Positions 41,628 to 53,690 of a stretch of 64,000 bases of DNA are shown piece after piece. Each line of letters starts with the position of its first letter. The stretch's first letter is position 1. A model generated the notes under the pieces. It was not told where the DNA came from, did no database searches, and worked only from the letters and a program-made list of their open reading frames with translations. Where the stretch lies: contig NC_083586.1 of NCBI RefSeq assembly GCF_027579695.1, forward strand, positions 8,866,001 through 8,930,000. The letters run 5' to 3'. The position numbers were made by a program, and so were the translations under genes. Origin of the DNA: Neoarius graeffei. Its lineage: Eukaryota > Chordata > Actinopteri > Siluriformes > Ariidae.

Positions 41628-41957
41628 TCAGAATCACTTTTATTGCCAGGTATGTGGACACACATGAGGAATTTGACTCCGGTTTCACTTAGCTCTCATA
41701 GTACAAAAACAGATAAAAAGTGTATACACAAAACAAACAAACAAACAAAAAGGTGCAATAGGTGCATAGTGCAAACTAATCCAGGTAAGTCAAGTATGAA
41801 ATAGATAAATAAATATAAAATATACAGTGTGCACAGAATGACAGCATGAGTGTGCAGATATTTTACAAGAGATATTACTGATATATGAATCTGGATTTTA
41901 GCTGTTCATCACAGAAAGGATTTTCCCTTTTGGTGCAATATGGTGTATAGTGGTGCT
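41628..41957 (-). mobile_element. Non-LTR retrotransposon 3' region
   Basis: On the minus strand it ends GGCAATAAAAGTGATTCTG, a common fish retroposon 3' end, and it interrupts the minisatellite. (AAAC)n is present at about 41731-41750. No coding sequence is recognised. Confidence 0.6.
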
Positions 41958-43135
41958 ATGATCAGTAACTGATGGTAACTGATCAGACCACAGTTCCTGC
42001 CAAAATAATCACTCTAACCAATCAGATGAGACTTCCCCCTCAAAGTCACTGTAACCAATCAAACCATAGTTCGCACCTAAAATGCAAATGTAATCAATCA
42101 GACCTCCGTTCTCATCCAAAGAGTGACTGTAAACATTCAGACTATAGCTCCTGCCAAAATAGTCACTATAACTAATCTAATCACTGTTTCCACCCAAAGT
42201 CACTGTAACCAATCAGACCACAATTCCTGCCTAAAGTGTCACTGTAACCAAACAGACCACTGTTCCCAAACAAAGTGGTTGTAATCAATCAGACCACAGT
42301 TTCCACGCAAAGTGATTGTAAAAAAATCAGACCAGTTCCTACCCAAAGAGTGACTGTAAACAACCAGATCACAGTTCATGCCAAAATAGTCACTATACCT
42401 AATCAGACCACTCTTCCCACCTACAGTCACTGTAACCAATTAGACCACTGTTCCCACCCAAAGAGTCACTGTAACAAATGAGAGCCATAAGATTCATGTT
42501 AACCAACCAGACTATGGTTTCCACCCAAAGTGTCACTGTAACCAGTCAGACCACAGTTCCTGCCAAGAGTCACTGTAATCAATCAGACCACTGTTCCAAC
42601 CCAAAATGCAACTGTAATCAATCAGACCCACGTTCCCTCCTAAAGAGTGACTGTAACCAGTCAGACCACAGTTCATGCTAAAATAGTCACTGTAACCAAT
42701 CAGATCACTGTTTCCAGCCAAAGTCATTGTAACCATTCAGACCACCATTCCCACCCAAAGAATCATTGAAACCAATCAGACCACAGTTCCCATCCAAACA
42801 ATTACTGCCAAAAGAGTGACTATAATCAATTAGAACAATAGTTTCCAACTGCAAATGTAACCAATCAGTCTGCAATTCCCACCCAAAAAAGTAACAGTAA
42901 CCAGTCAGACTGCAATTCATGCCCAAAGTGTTACTGTAACCAAACAACAGTTACACCCAAAATTCCAGTTAAAAAACAAAACAAAAAACAGTTCCTGTCC
43001 AAAATATCACTTTAATCAAACAATCTGCACTTTCCAGCGAAGTGGCACTGTAACCAATCAGACACAGTTCCTGCCAATTCCTACCAAATGTTACTGTAAC
43101 CATTCAGATGGCAGTTCCTGTCCAAAATGCCTCTC

Positions 43136-43994
43136 TAGCCAAATGCAAATATGTTTTTAACTTAAGATTTAAGGGTAGACTGCCTTTCAGATTTTTCAAG
43201 TTAAGTTCATAAAAAGAATTTTCCCTGACACCCAATTATTTTTGTTTAGTGGACCGAAAGCTACTGAATTCAAATCACAGACTTCCAATTTTATTAGTTT
43301 TTTTTAAACAGAACAATTAATGAATTTAGGGCCACGTGACCCTAAATTCTCTGCTATTTTTTCTTGCTTCACCATGACCCAATTCAAAATACTATGTCAT
43401 GCATCACGTGGTGGGATTTTCCCATTTGCACAAGGCATTGTGGGATACAAATTTGAAACAGGAGAGAAAAATGGAGGATGTGAGTGTGCAAATGAAATGT
43501 AAAAGACTGACTACAGTAACGGAAACGAGAAGAAAGGATGCTATGTTGTGAAGGAAAGGAAATGCAGGACCAAATTAATAAATATCGGCGGTCAGTGAGC
43601 ACCTCGGTGTGATCAGCTGTTCGTTTAGTGACAAAATGATGTGACTGTCAGTGCATGGTCAAGGTAAACCTGTAGATGGCAGTAATGCAACACTGGATGC
43701 CAGCTGCTGTAAAACCCAAAAGAAGAAGAAAAAGAAGAGAAGAAAGTACACCTGTGCATGAGCACACGGACTTCCTCTGTCTGCTTTATTGTGCAAAGAG
43801 AGCAATTTCATGCACATAATTTGCTAGGGAATCCCCTCAAATTAAATAACTTCCCAGCCACAGAAGGGCCTGTTTTTTTTTTTTTTTTGAGATATTAGAG
43901 AAATAAACATGTTTTGCAATGACCAAATTTCAGAGGGAACTAAATTTCACTGATTTTATGAAATTGAAATGCTGTCCAGCTTTAAACTTGACAA

Positions 43995-44061
<67 letters not shown>

Positions 44062-44754
44062 TTCTTTCAGTTTCCTGTCTCTCTGTTTGTGAGGAAGAAA
44101 ATCTAGCTGAGTTTGTGTTTCTTCTTTCCCATGAATCCCTTGAACGAACACCCATGAAGTCTTGTTGATGGCTTATTTGCATATTGGATGCAAGCAGGAA
44201 GTGGCTCTGAAAAAAAAAAAAAAGGCTGCCTGGGTCTTTGCTTGAGCCCTTGCATGCAACCTACTCTAATGCTAAACCGCAGCAAATGTTAAAACGAGCA
44301 TTTCATTTGCATTTGGTGTTGCTTAGTGAGGCTACAGTATGCTTTTTTTTTTTTTAAATCATGCTCACAACCACAGGAAACAAGAAACAGACTAAGATTT
44401 TCTCTCACGTTGCTTCCTCTCAGAGACGAATCAAACATGTGGGATTGATTTCCTTTCAGTGAATGAGCTAAATAAAGAAAAGTTAGTGTGTAAGGTTTTC
44501 TAGCTTTCTAGCATTATTCAACATGTGTACTGTTGATTATTATTAGAAAAATTATCAGTGATCTTTAGAAAATGATTAGCTTCTGGTTGAATATTAGCCT
44601 TTCTGTAAACATAAAAGTTTAGATGGAGTGTTATGTTTTTAATTTAGGCTCTTAAACATCAGAAAATGAGACACAGCTTGTGATTTTAGTTTCTGTTTCT
44701 TGTGGATGGATTTTAAATTAATATAACAAATAAAAGATCTGGGATTGATATTTT
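43136..44754. other. Unassigned sequence with a palindrome and a (GATA)n array
   Basis: No gene is seen. It has a 28-bp near-palindrome at 43322-43349 (GAATTTAGGGCCACGTGACC...), a GAAGAA-rich tract at 43719-43747, poly-T runs at about 43869 and 44343, and a (GATA)n array at 43993-44061 of about 17 units. Confidence 0.55.
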
Positions 44755-44891
44755 GGCCCTGCAATGATCTGGCGACTTGTCCAGGGTGTACCCTGTCTCT
44801 CGCCCATATTCAGCTGGGATAGGCTCCAGCTTGCCTGTGACCCTGTACAGGACAAGCGGCTACAGAAAATGGATGGATGGATGGATGGATG
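44755..44891 (+). mobile_element. V-SINE copy 8, 5'-truncated, (ATGG)n tail
   Basis: The LINE-related 3' part (GGCGACTTGTCCAGGGTGTA, then GGATAGGCTCCAGCTTGCC) ends in GGATGGATGGATGG. GATATTTT is duplicated at both sides (44747-44754 and 44892-44899). Confidence 0.82.
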
Positions 44892-45007
44892 GATATTTTC
44901 TTCACCTTGTGATTGAAATTAAGATTTCTTTGATGCATTTTTGGCTTTGGGCTTTTCAGGCTAACCATTAGGGTTGGCATTTAATTTTATAATAACATTA
45001 TTTGTGA

Positions 45008-45469
45008 GCAAAAAACCTGAGATACTTAAATATGTTCCCACTCTCACCTATGGTCATGAGCTATGAGTAGTGACCGAAAGAATGAGATCACAGATACAAG
45101 TGGCAGGGTGGCTGGGCTCTCCCTTAGAGACAGGGTGAGAAGCTTGGTCATTCAGGAGAGACTTGGAGTAGAACTGCTGCTCCTCCACATCGAAAGGAGT
45201 CAGTTGAGATGGTTCGGGCACCTTGTTAGGATGCCCCCTGGACGCCTCCCAAGGGAGGTTTTCTGGGCATGCCCCACCAGGAGGAGACCCTGGGGCAGAC
45301 CCAGGACACGCTGGAAAGATTACATCTCTCGGCTGGCCTGGGAACGCCTTGGTATTCCCCTGGAAGAGCTCATAGAGGTGGCCAGGGAGAGTGAAGTCTG
45401 GGCTGCTCTGCTTAGGCTGCTACCCCCGCGACCTGGATCCGGATAAGTGGTAGAAGATGGATGGATGGG
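45008..45469 (+). mobile_element. RTE-like LINE 3' end
   Basis: A 12-bp duplication CATTATTTGTGA flanks it (44996-45007 and 45470-45481). A 127-codon frame (45063-45446) carries LLLHIERSQLRWFGHLVRMP, then RPRTRWKDYISRLAWERLG, the conserved C-terminus of this fish LINE family, and the copy ends with GATGGATGG. It is truncated before the RT catalytic motifs. Confidence 0.85.
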
Positions 45470-45481
45470 CATTATTTGTGA

Positions 45482-45800
45482 TCCATATTTTAAAATGTCT
45501 TCTTAAAATTGACTCGGTATTATTCACACTTAGCAAACCTCTTTGCAAAATTATCCCTGTTTGAACCAAAATGCTAGCTTCCAGCCAAGCAACATTTTCA
45601 TTCTAGCTCAAGTTCTTTTAATCATACCACCAAAAATGAATAAGAAAATAATAAAATTTCTAAAACAAACAAGTACCCTCTCGCATACAGTGCTCTATAG
45701 CTTGAGTCTAATGCTCAGCGCTTACCTGAATATTTTAAAAACTTTTATCCATCAGAAAATGAAACACATCATAATTTCCTACTGATTTCTTGTCTTCTCA
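45482..45800. other. Unassigned sequence
   Basis: AT-rich; nothing recognised. Confidence 0.4.
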
Positions 45801-45959
45801 TTTAAGAAACTGGCCACTTTAATAGGAACTTGTTGTTGATTCTAAGATTCCTGTTTTTGGCTGCAGGAGTGGAACCCAATGTGTTCTTCTGCTGTTGCAT
45901 GCTGAGATGTTTTTCTGCTCACCACAGTTGTAAAGAGTGATTACATACATTAGTGACTA

Positions 45960-46138
45960 TATCTTTCCTGGCAGCTCAAACCAATCTGGCCATTTTCCTC
46001 TGACCTCTCTTATCAAAAACATGTTTCAACCCACAGAACTGTTGCTTGCTCAATGTTATTTGTTTTCCACACCATTCTGTGTAAACTCTAGAGACCGTTG
46101 TGTGTGAAAACCCATGGAGATCAGCAGTTTCTGAAATA
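45960..46138 (-). pseudogene. Tc1-like transposase HTH fragment, group F
   Basis: The minus strand encodes ISETADLHGFSHTTVSRVYT, then EWCGKQ and GQRKMARLV, the second DNA-binding helix region typical of this group. The preceding part of the first helix is across the group A insertion (48762 onward, minus strand). The catalytic domain is missing. Confidence 0.7.
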
Positions 46139-46238
46139 CAACCCTGATTCCAAAAAAGTTGGGACAAAGTACACATTGTAAATAAAAACAGAATGCAATA
46201 ATTTACAAATCTCAAAAACTGATATTGTATTCACAATA

Positions 46239-47255
46239 GACCCCTTCGCAGTAAATGTCATTCATACGTAAGAGGAAATTGCGCGCGCAGCCTGGACCCA
46301 AAAAAGACTCAGTGATGGTAGAGACGAGAAGAAACATTTGGAAGAAATGCCTAGTTGTTGTATTGTTGGGTGTCAGAATCGTAGCAGTGATGGGGTTAAA
46401 ATGTACAGAATTCCAACAGGATCTCACCCATTCCAAAAAAATCGCCGATGTCTATGGCTACAAGCCATCAAGCGTGTAGACTGGGATGAAAGCACTATCA
46501 AAAATGTGCGGGTTTGCAGCGCCCACTTCATCACAGGTAAGATCAGGCTATTTATTAAATCTTTTTTATTCTTTCTAGTCTTCGTTTATTGATGTAGCAA
46601 AATACTTTGGTAACGTTTGTCTGATTAGCTGGGTCATAGTTACACAATGTAATGAATATTGTTAGCATGTTAACTTAGCTTTGCATGCAATTTTGTTTGT
46701 AGGAGAGGTCTCGCTTGACTCAAGCAGTCCAGATTTTGTGCCATCATTATTTGTGTATGAAGAAAATCACAATTTTAAAGCAAGGAAGGAAAGGTAGAAT
46801 TGTGTGCCCTCACTCTAAATGCTAACTTACGTTGACTGCTCTAACCTAGCTCCTGCCCCGTTCAGTTTCATTTCTGGTCTCTGCCTCTCGTTTTTTACGC
46901 AGCTCTGATTTCTCTTAGCTGCACTCTTTACACTATCATTCCTTTCATGCCATTACCTCCTGCAAATTGCTGTTTAGTGTTGGTATTTGCTGTTGTAGCT
47001 AAAGCCACATTTAATTTAATTAAATTAAATTAATTAAATACGGATAATACATTTAATTAAATACGGATCCGGTAGGCAATGTCCACTGGTTAGAGTTAAC
47101 TTATTTATGTAGCATTCTCGATCTTGTAATGACAATTGTTTTGCATAATCTGACAGCTCATAATGCCGGTCTATGGGCAGCGCCGTTGTTTCTGAGTCCA
47201 GGCTGCGCGTGCATCCTGGCAACGGTCGGTTTGTTTACAGACATGCGAAGGGGTC
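46239..47255 (+). mobile_element. Short DNA transposon encoding a THAP-domain mini-protein
   Basis: The ends read GACCCCTTCGCA and, reversed, the same 12 bases. TA is present at both sides (TA 46237-46238; TATA after 47255). An inner inverted pair, CGCGCGCAGCCTGGAC near 46281 and GTCCAGGCTGCGCGTG near 47198, extends the terminal similarity. The only coding content is a two-exon THAP gene. THAP domains are used by P, ISL2EU and Kolobok transposases; the TA-like target would fit ISL2EU best, but the family is not settled. Confidence 0.75.
46347..46797 (+). CDS. Two-exon THAP-domain protein of 94 residues
   Basis: Exons 46347-46536 and 46703-46797 join in frame (donor G before GTAAGATC, acceptor TTTGTTTGTAG) to give 95 codons including TAG. 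The THAP zinc finger uses Cys5, Cys9, Cys57 and His60 (C2CH), within CCIVGCQNR and VRVCSAHF, with the typical tryptophan at CLWLQAI. It continues SPDFVPSLFVYEENHNF and stops. THAP domains bind specific DNA; here the target may be the element's own ends. No catalytic domain follows, so the product would be a DNA-binding-only protein, possibly a repressor or a remnant of the first exons of a longer transposase. No defect is visible in the frame or splice sites. Function is inferred. Confidence 0.7.
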
Positions 47256-47467
47256 TATAGAACATAGATAACATATCAAATGTCGAAAGTGAGACATTTT
47301 GAAATTTCATGCCAAATATTGGCTCATTTGAAATTTCATGACAGCAACACATCTCAAAAAAGTTGGGACAGGGGCAATAAGAGGCTGGAAAAGTTAAAGG
47401 TACAAAAAAGGAACAGCTGGAGGACCAAATTGCAACTCATTAGGTCAATTGGCAATAGGTCATTAAC

Positions 47468-48540
47468 ATGACTGGGTATAAAAAGAGCATCTTGGAGTGG
47501 CAGCGGCTCTCAGAAGTAAATATGGGAAGAGGATCACCAATCCCCCTAATTCTGTGCTGACAAATAGTGGAGCAATATCAGAAAGGAGTTCGACAGTGTA
47601 AAATTGCAAAGAGTTTGAACATATCATCTACAGTGCATAATATCATCAAAAGATTCAGAGAATCTGAAAGAATCTCTGTGCATAAGGGTCAAGGCCGGAA
47701 AACCATACTGGGTGCCTGTGATCTTCTGGCCCTTAGATGGCACTGCATCACATACAGGCATGCTTCTGTATTGGAAATCACAAAATGGGCTCAGGAATAT
47801 TTCCAGAGAACATTATCTGTGAACACAATTCGCCGTGCCATCCGTCATGGCCAGCTAAAACACTATAGTTCAAAGAAGAAGCCTATCTAAACGTGATCCA
47901 GAAGTGCAGACGTCTTCTCTGGGCCAAGGCTCATTTAAAATGGACTGTGGCAAAGTGGAAAACTGTTCTGTGGTCAGACAAATCAAAATTTGAAGTTCTT
48001 TATGGAAATCAGGGACGCCATGTCATTCGGACTAAAGAGGAGAAGGACAATCCAAGTTGTTATCAGCGCTCAGTTCAGAAGCCTGCATCTCTGATGGTAT
48101 GGGGTTGCATTAGTGCGTATGGCATGGGCAGCTTACACATCTGGAAAGACACCATCAATGCTGAAAGGTATATCCAGGTTCTAGAGCAACATATGCTCCC
48201 ATCCAGATGACGTCTCTTTCAGGGAAGACCTTGCATTTTCCAACATGACAATGCCAAACCACATACTGCATCAATTACAGCATCATGGCTGCGTAGAAGA
48301 AGGGTCCGGGTACTGAACTGGCCAGCCTGCAGTCCAGATCTTTCACCCACAGAAAACATTTGGCGCATCATAAAACGGAAGATACGACAAAAAAGACATA
48401 AGACAGTTGAGCAACTAGAATCCTACATTAGACAAGAATGGGTTAACATTCCTATCCCTAAACTTGAGCAACTTGTCTCCTCAGTCCCCAGATGTTTACA
48501 GACTTTTGTAAAGAGAAAAGGGGATGTCTCACAGTGGTAA
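47468..48540 (+). pseudogene. Tc1-like transposase, group A copy 4
   Basis: Start ATG at 47468, end GDVSQW with TAA at 48538-48540, about the full family length. Frames change near 47565 and 47890 (a stop after SSKKKPI), and TGA at 48208-48210 interrupts before the second Asp. The first catalytic motif reads [10 protein letters not shown] (Glu after Asp changed to Lys). The second Asp in [10 protein letters not shown] and Glu in PTENIW are readable in the last frame. Inactive. Confidence 0.85.
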
Positions 48541-48952
48541 ACATGGCCTTGTCCCAACTTTTCTGAGATGTGTTGTTGTCATGAAATTTAAAATCACCTA
48601 ATTTTTTCTCTTTAAATGATACATTTTCTCAGTTTAAACATTTGATATGTCATCTATGTTCTATTCTGAATAAAATATGGAATTTTGAAACTTCCACATC
48701 ATTGAATTCCGTTTTTATTTACAATTTGTACTTTGTCCCAACTTTTTTGGAATCAGGGTTGTACTCAAACCAGTCCATCTGGCACCAACACCCATGCCAC
48801 AGTGAAAGTCACAGACATCACATTTTTTTTCTCATTCTGATGTTTGAAGTGAACATTAACTGGAGCTCTTGATTTGTATCTGCATGATCTGATGCATTGT
48901 GCTCACATTGGGTTTCACTCCTGCCAGACAAGAACAAGAATCAGGAAAACAG

Positions 48953-50027
48953 CAGGGGCGTGTTTAGCCTATTTTTGGGGGTGCTCAAGCACCCCCAAAA
49001 ACGAGCTCAGCACCCCCTAGCTCAGCACCCTCAAAAACACTGCTTTTGGACGTAATTTTCAGAAATAAGTGCCCTTGCGCACTGCGCAATGAATGTGTGC
49101 GCGGGCGTGTGTGTGTTCTTGAATTCACCTGTTATGTGATAGTTCTATGACCAGTAAAATACCTCTCCTCCTTGCGTCCCCTCTGATTGGGTTGCCTGTC
49201 CGCGCGAGTGCTTGCTATGACATGGTGGTTTTTTTTAACTGGATTCCACGCCGATGTGGAACTCGATGTAGCACCTGAGTATTACTGGCATAGCGAGATG
49301 TGAAGGTACGGACTGGAGTTACAATTGTTAAACACAACACAATAATATGCATAATGCAATATTGATGTTCCGTGGTCTATGAACAGAATGATAAAAACGA
49401 CATTTATCATCCATATCGAGATACTTTTGTGCAGAGCTGTACAAGTGCTACGGTGCTAGACCACCATGTGTTAGTCAATTTTATTTAATGTAACATAGCG
49501 TTTACGTTTGCTTATCATTCACAAATCCAAACCCTGGTCATTGTCTGAAACGTATATATACGTATAGCACTATATCTGAAACGTACATGCACGAAGCAAG
49601 CAATTAAACAAATGACTATCAAAAGAACACTACCAAAATATAACAAAAAATATAAACTAATGTAAACTAATGTAAAATCATAATACACAATATTATTACA
49701 CAATACACAATAACACATTAATTAACAATTACCACTGTTCAAAATGAATAGCTCCAACATTACAAATGCAGTAGTAGGTCTTGCTTAGTTAAAAATATAA
49801 CGTAAATATTTGTGTCAGTGGTTGTAAATGTGTAGATATCATAGTTTATTGGGTCAACTTCTGTTAAAACATTGCATAAGTCTAGTCTTGTCTAGTCTAG
49901 TCATCTTGTCTAGTTAAGTCTAGTCTAAATGCGGAATAAACGTGGAAACACTGTCGTTCAAGCCAGGTGCCTCTGTCAGCTCTGGGGGCTAAGCACCCCC
50001 AAAGATCAGATGCTAGAATCGCCCCTG
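48953..50027. mobile_element. hAT-type non-autonomous element
   Basis: The ends are CAGGGGCG and CGCCCCTG, with a perfect 8-bp target duplication GAAAACAG (48945-48952 and 50028-50035). Just inside the left end a strong hairpin GGGGGTGCTCAAGCACCCCC is present, and the motif AGCACCCCCAAA recurs near the right end. No transposase is encoded. Confidence 0.9.
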
Positions 50028-50109
50028 GAAAACAGGAATCAAGAAGTTCGTATTAAAGTGGCCAGTGAGTGTAGTGGCTATAGACTAAGAAAAAAATAGC
50101 AAAGCACTT

Positions 50110-50481
50110 CTCATCTCATCATCTCTAGCCGCTTTATCCTTCTACAGGGTCGCAGGCAAGCTGGAGCCTATCCCAGCTGACTACGGGCGAAAGGCGGGGT
50201 ACACCCTGGACAAGTCGCCAGGTCATCACAGGGCTGACACATAGACACAGACAACCATTCACACTCACATTCACACCTACGGTCAATTTAGAGCCACCAG
50301 TTAACCTAACCTGCATGTCTTTGGACTGTGGGGGAAACCGGAGCACCCGGAGGAAACCCACGCGGACATGGGGAGAACATGCAAACTCCACACAGAAAGG
50401 CCCTCGCCGGCCACGGGGCTCGAACCCAGGACCTTCTTGCTGTGAGGTGACAGCGCTAACCACTACACCACCGTGCCGCCC
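50110..50481 (-). mobile_element. V-SINE copy 9, full length
   Basis: Complete head, core and tail. A 12-bp duplication AGCAAAGCACTT flanks it (50098-50109 and 50482-50493). The sequence is very close to copies 2 and 10. Confidence 0.93.
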
Positions 50482-50493
50482 AGCAAAGCACTT

Positions 50494-51359
50494 GCATACT
50501 GTTGTTATTATTATTATTATCCTTTTAAATTACCTGCAGAATGACAAAATACCAAAATTGTCAGTTTAGAATTATATTATTATATAATTTGAAGCCAAGA
50601 ATTTGAAATCATAGTTTCTAGCAAGACTGTATAATCTTTTTTTTCTTTTTAAACTTCAGTGGATAAAATGTTATGAGACCACAAAATGACAGCAACTGAT
50701 GAGCCAACAGTGTGGCTACTTCATTACTTAGTCTGATTTGTTGTGACTATAATTGACTACTATTATTTGAAATAGTCATTACACATAAGTATTAAAATAT
50801 AAAGAGGTGTGCTATTGTAATAAAATACAGGATGACAGTAGTGTGATAAAGCATTCATTTGATGATAAAGTTGTGGTTTTTGTTATTTCACCACAGTAAT
50901 TTGCCGAAAATGACATTTATTTTAATTTATATTGAATAATGACATGTCATAATTTGTTCTGGAATGTCTGCCAAATAAGTTAGTCCCTGTTCTCAGAAAA
51001 GTGTAGCGGCTTGTCAGAAAACTTCAAAGCATAAAATCCTTTGGCCTGAAGATTTTCCCATGTTGGAAAACATGTTATGAAGCTCTGACACTGGAGACTC
51101 CTTCCATAAATGTTAAACATCTCATCACAGCAAACTTCCCCATATCAACAAATTTGTTTTATTTGTTGAATAGCATGTTTGCTTAAAATCTGTTCATGAA
51201 GAGCCTTTGTAAGTTGTTATGACAGAAATGAGAAAATATTAGAATGCATTAGAAGATATTAAAATAATCCTGCAGGATCATCAGAGCTGCTGTTATAGAA
51301 AATTAATTAACACCTTCTGACCAATCAGAATTGAGAAGTCAACAGTAGTGTGTATCTTG

Positions 51360-51360
<1 letters not shown>
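50494..51360. other. Unassigned AT-rich sequence
   Basis: Nothing recognisable apart from a short (TTA)n at about 50503-50519. Confidence 0.45.

Positions 51361-51412
<52 letters not shown>
51361..51412 (+). repeat. (TA)n microsatellite
   Basis: About 25 TA units; the MITE at 51413-52207 is inserted at its edge, and more TA repeats follow that element at 52208-52226. Confidence 0.95.
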
Positions 51413-51413
<1 letters not shown>

Positions 51414-52207
51414 TGGGTGTGATTTGCTGGGGAGGATGGTGGGGATCATCCCCCCCTCTGGTTTTTATCTCTGCTGAAAAAAAAATCCTCGGGGACAACC
51501 CCGTCAATAAAACAAACAAACAAAAAAAAAAAAAGTTGACATGACAGGCATGTTGTGACACAGTTTTCTATGGTCTACATTGCACTCACTTTCAAAATGA
51601 CCCAAAGTGGCAGCTTTGATGTTCACGAACGTCCCCAGCAAATAGATACATTGTAGATAATAACAATATCCAGAGTGTGAACATGGATTTAGCGCCATGA
51701 ATCACATCCTTATTGATGAGTGCAACAGAATGAATGTATCCACACTGACAGCCTTCTTTTCCTCGTTGTCAATGGGCCAGACGTGCGTTCCTTCCCTGCT
51801 GAGAAATTCGCAGAAATGTGGATTAAAGAAGGGTGAAACGCGGCGGATAGCGCACTGACGGGAAAGCAGAAAAGGCCACATGAACTGCGCCATCAGAGCA
51901 AACTGTTCATTTAGTATTCATGTATTTTAGTGATTTTCGAGTCACTGTCCATTTAATCCGGAGGGATAGAAACATCACAGCAACGCGACAAGCAATGCAA
52001 ACTTTGTTGTGTGTTAGTGTATTTAGTCAGAGAGATAGGAAAATGAATTTACTATCTCTGGTTTAGTGTTCATTTTCATTTAGTGTTATTCATTTGATAT
52101 CATCGGATGTTATTGAGCTGTTAGCCTATTGTTACCTTAATTTTGTGACGTTTCATGATTAAAAAAAAAAAATCCCCTCTTCTGTTTTTTTGACAAATCG
52201 CACCCTG
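51413..52207. mobile_element. Non-autonomous DNA transposon inserted in a TA array
   Basis: CTGGGTGTGATTTG at the left and CAAATCGCACCCTG at the right are inverted copies with one or two mismatches, each flanked by TA. There is no ORF of note in 795 bp. The family is unknown; a TA target fits Tc1/mariner or relatives. Confidence 0.7.
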
Positions 52208-52226
52208 TATATATATATATATATAT

Positions 52227-52599
52227 CTCATCTCATCTCATTATCTCTAGCCGCTTTATCCTTCTACAGGGTCGCAGGCAAGCTGGAGCCTATCCCAGCT
52301 GACTACGGGCGAAAGGCGGGGTACACCCTGGACAAGTCGCCAGGTCATCACAGGGCTGACACATAGACACAGACAACCATTCACACTCACATTCACACCT
52401 ACGGTCAATTTAGAGTCACCAGTTAACCTAACCTGCATGTCTTTGGACTGTGGGGGAAACCGGAGCACCCGGAGGAAACCCACGCGGACACGGGGAGAAC
52501 ATGCAAACTCCACACAGAAAGGCCCTCGCCGGCCCCGGGGCTCGAACCCAGGACCTTCTTGCTGTGAGGCGACAGCGCTAACCACTACACCACCGTGCC

Positions 52600-52602
<3 letters not shown>
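52227..52602 (-). mobile_element. V-SINE copy 10, full length, in a TA array
   Basis: A complete V-SINE with TA repeats at both sides (target duplication not separable from the array). Its B box, GGTTCGAGCCC, is intact. Confidence 0.92.
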
Positions 52603-52638
<36 letters not shown>

Positions 52639-52639
52639 T

Positions 52640-53688
<1,049 letters not shown>

Positions 53689-53690
53689 TA

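Larger units (their letters stand above)
40371..43135 (+). repeat. Minisatellite of about 39-bp units with a CCAAT box in each
   Basis: The unit is close to CCAATCAGACCACAGTTCC, then TGCCCAAAGAGTCACTGTAA. Many tens of diverged copies follow one another, interrupted by a V-SINE (40618-40986), a MITE (41352-41482) and a LINE tail (41628-41957). Most units keep AACCAATCAG, matching the NF-Y CCAAT-box consensus. There is no coding potential beyond periodic low-value frames. Confidence 0.92.
46139..48761 (+). mobile_element. Tc1-like element, group A copy 4, holding a THAP-encoding transposon
   Basis: TA flanks it (46137-46138 and 48762-48763). Its ends are the group A repeats. A 1-kb element with its own inverted repeats (46239-47255) is inserted in the left terminal repeat. 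The transposase is on the plus strand. Confidence 0.9.
45801..50071 (-). mobile_element. Tc1-like element, group F, internally deleted, host of two nested insertions
   Basis: The inverted ends are TGGCCACTTTAATAGGAACT at the left and, reversed, CACTCACTGGCCACTTTAAT at the right, followed by TA. Between them lie the group A copy 4 (46139-48761) and a hAT MITE (48953-50027). Own sequence remains at 45801-46138, 48762-48952 and 50036-50071. The catalytic part of the transposase is deleted. Confidence 0.8.

Noticed and set aside
40371..43135. CRISPR-like array of regularly spaced repeats
   Set aside because: Units are directly adjacent with no unique spacers, and the genome is clearly animal; it is a minisatellite.
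43930..44182. ORFs with Tyr-Leu-Ser-Ile repeats
   Set aside because: Translation of the (GATA)n array only.
45063..45446. Complete host protein of 127 residues
   Set aside because: The sequence is the conserved C-terminus of a fish RTE-like LINE with target duplications around it.
51325..51561. ORFs made of Ile-Tyr repeats
   Set aside because: Translation of the (TA)n array only.
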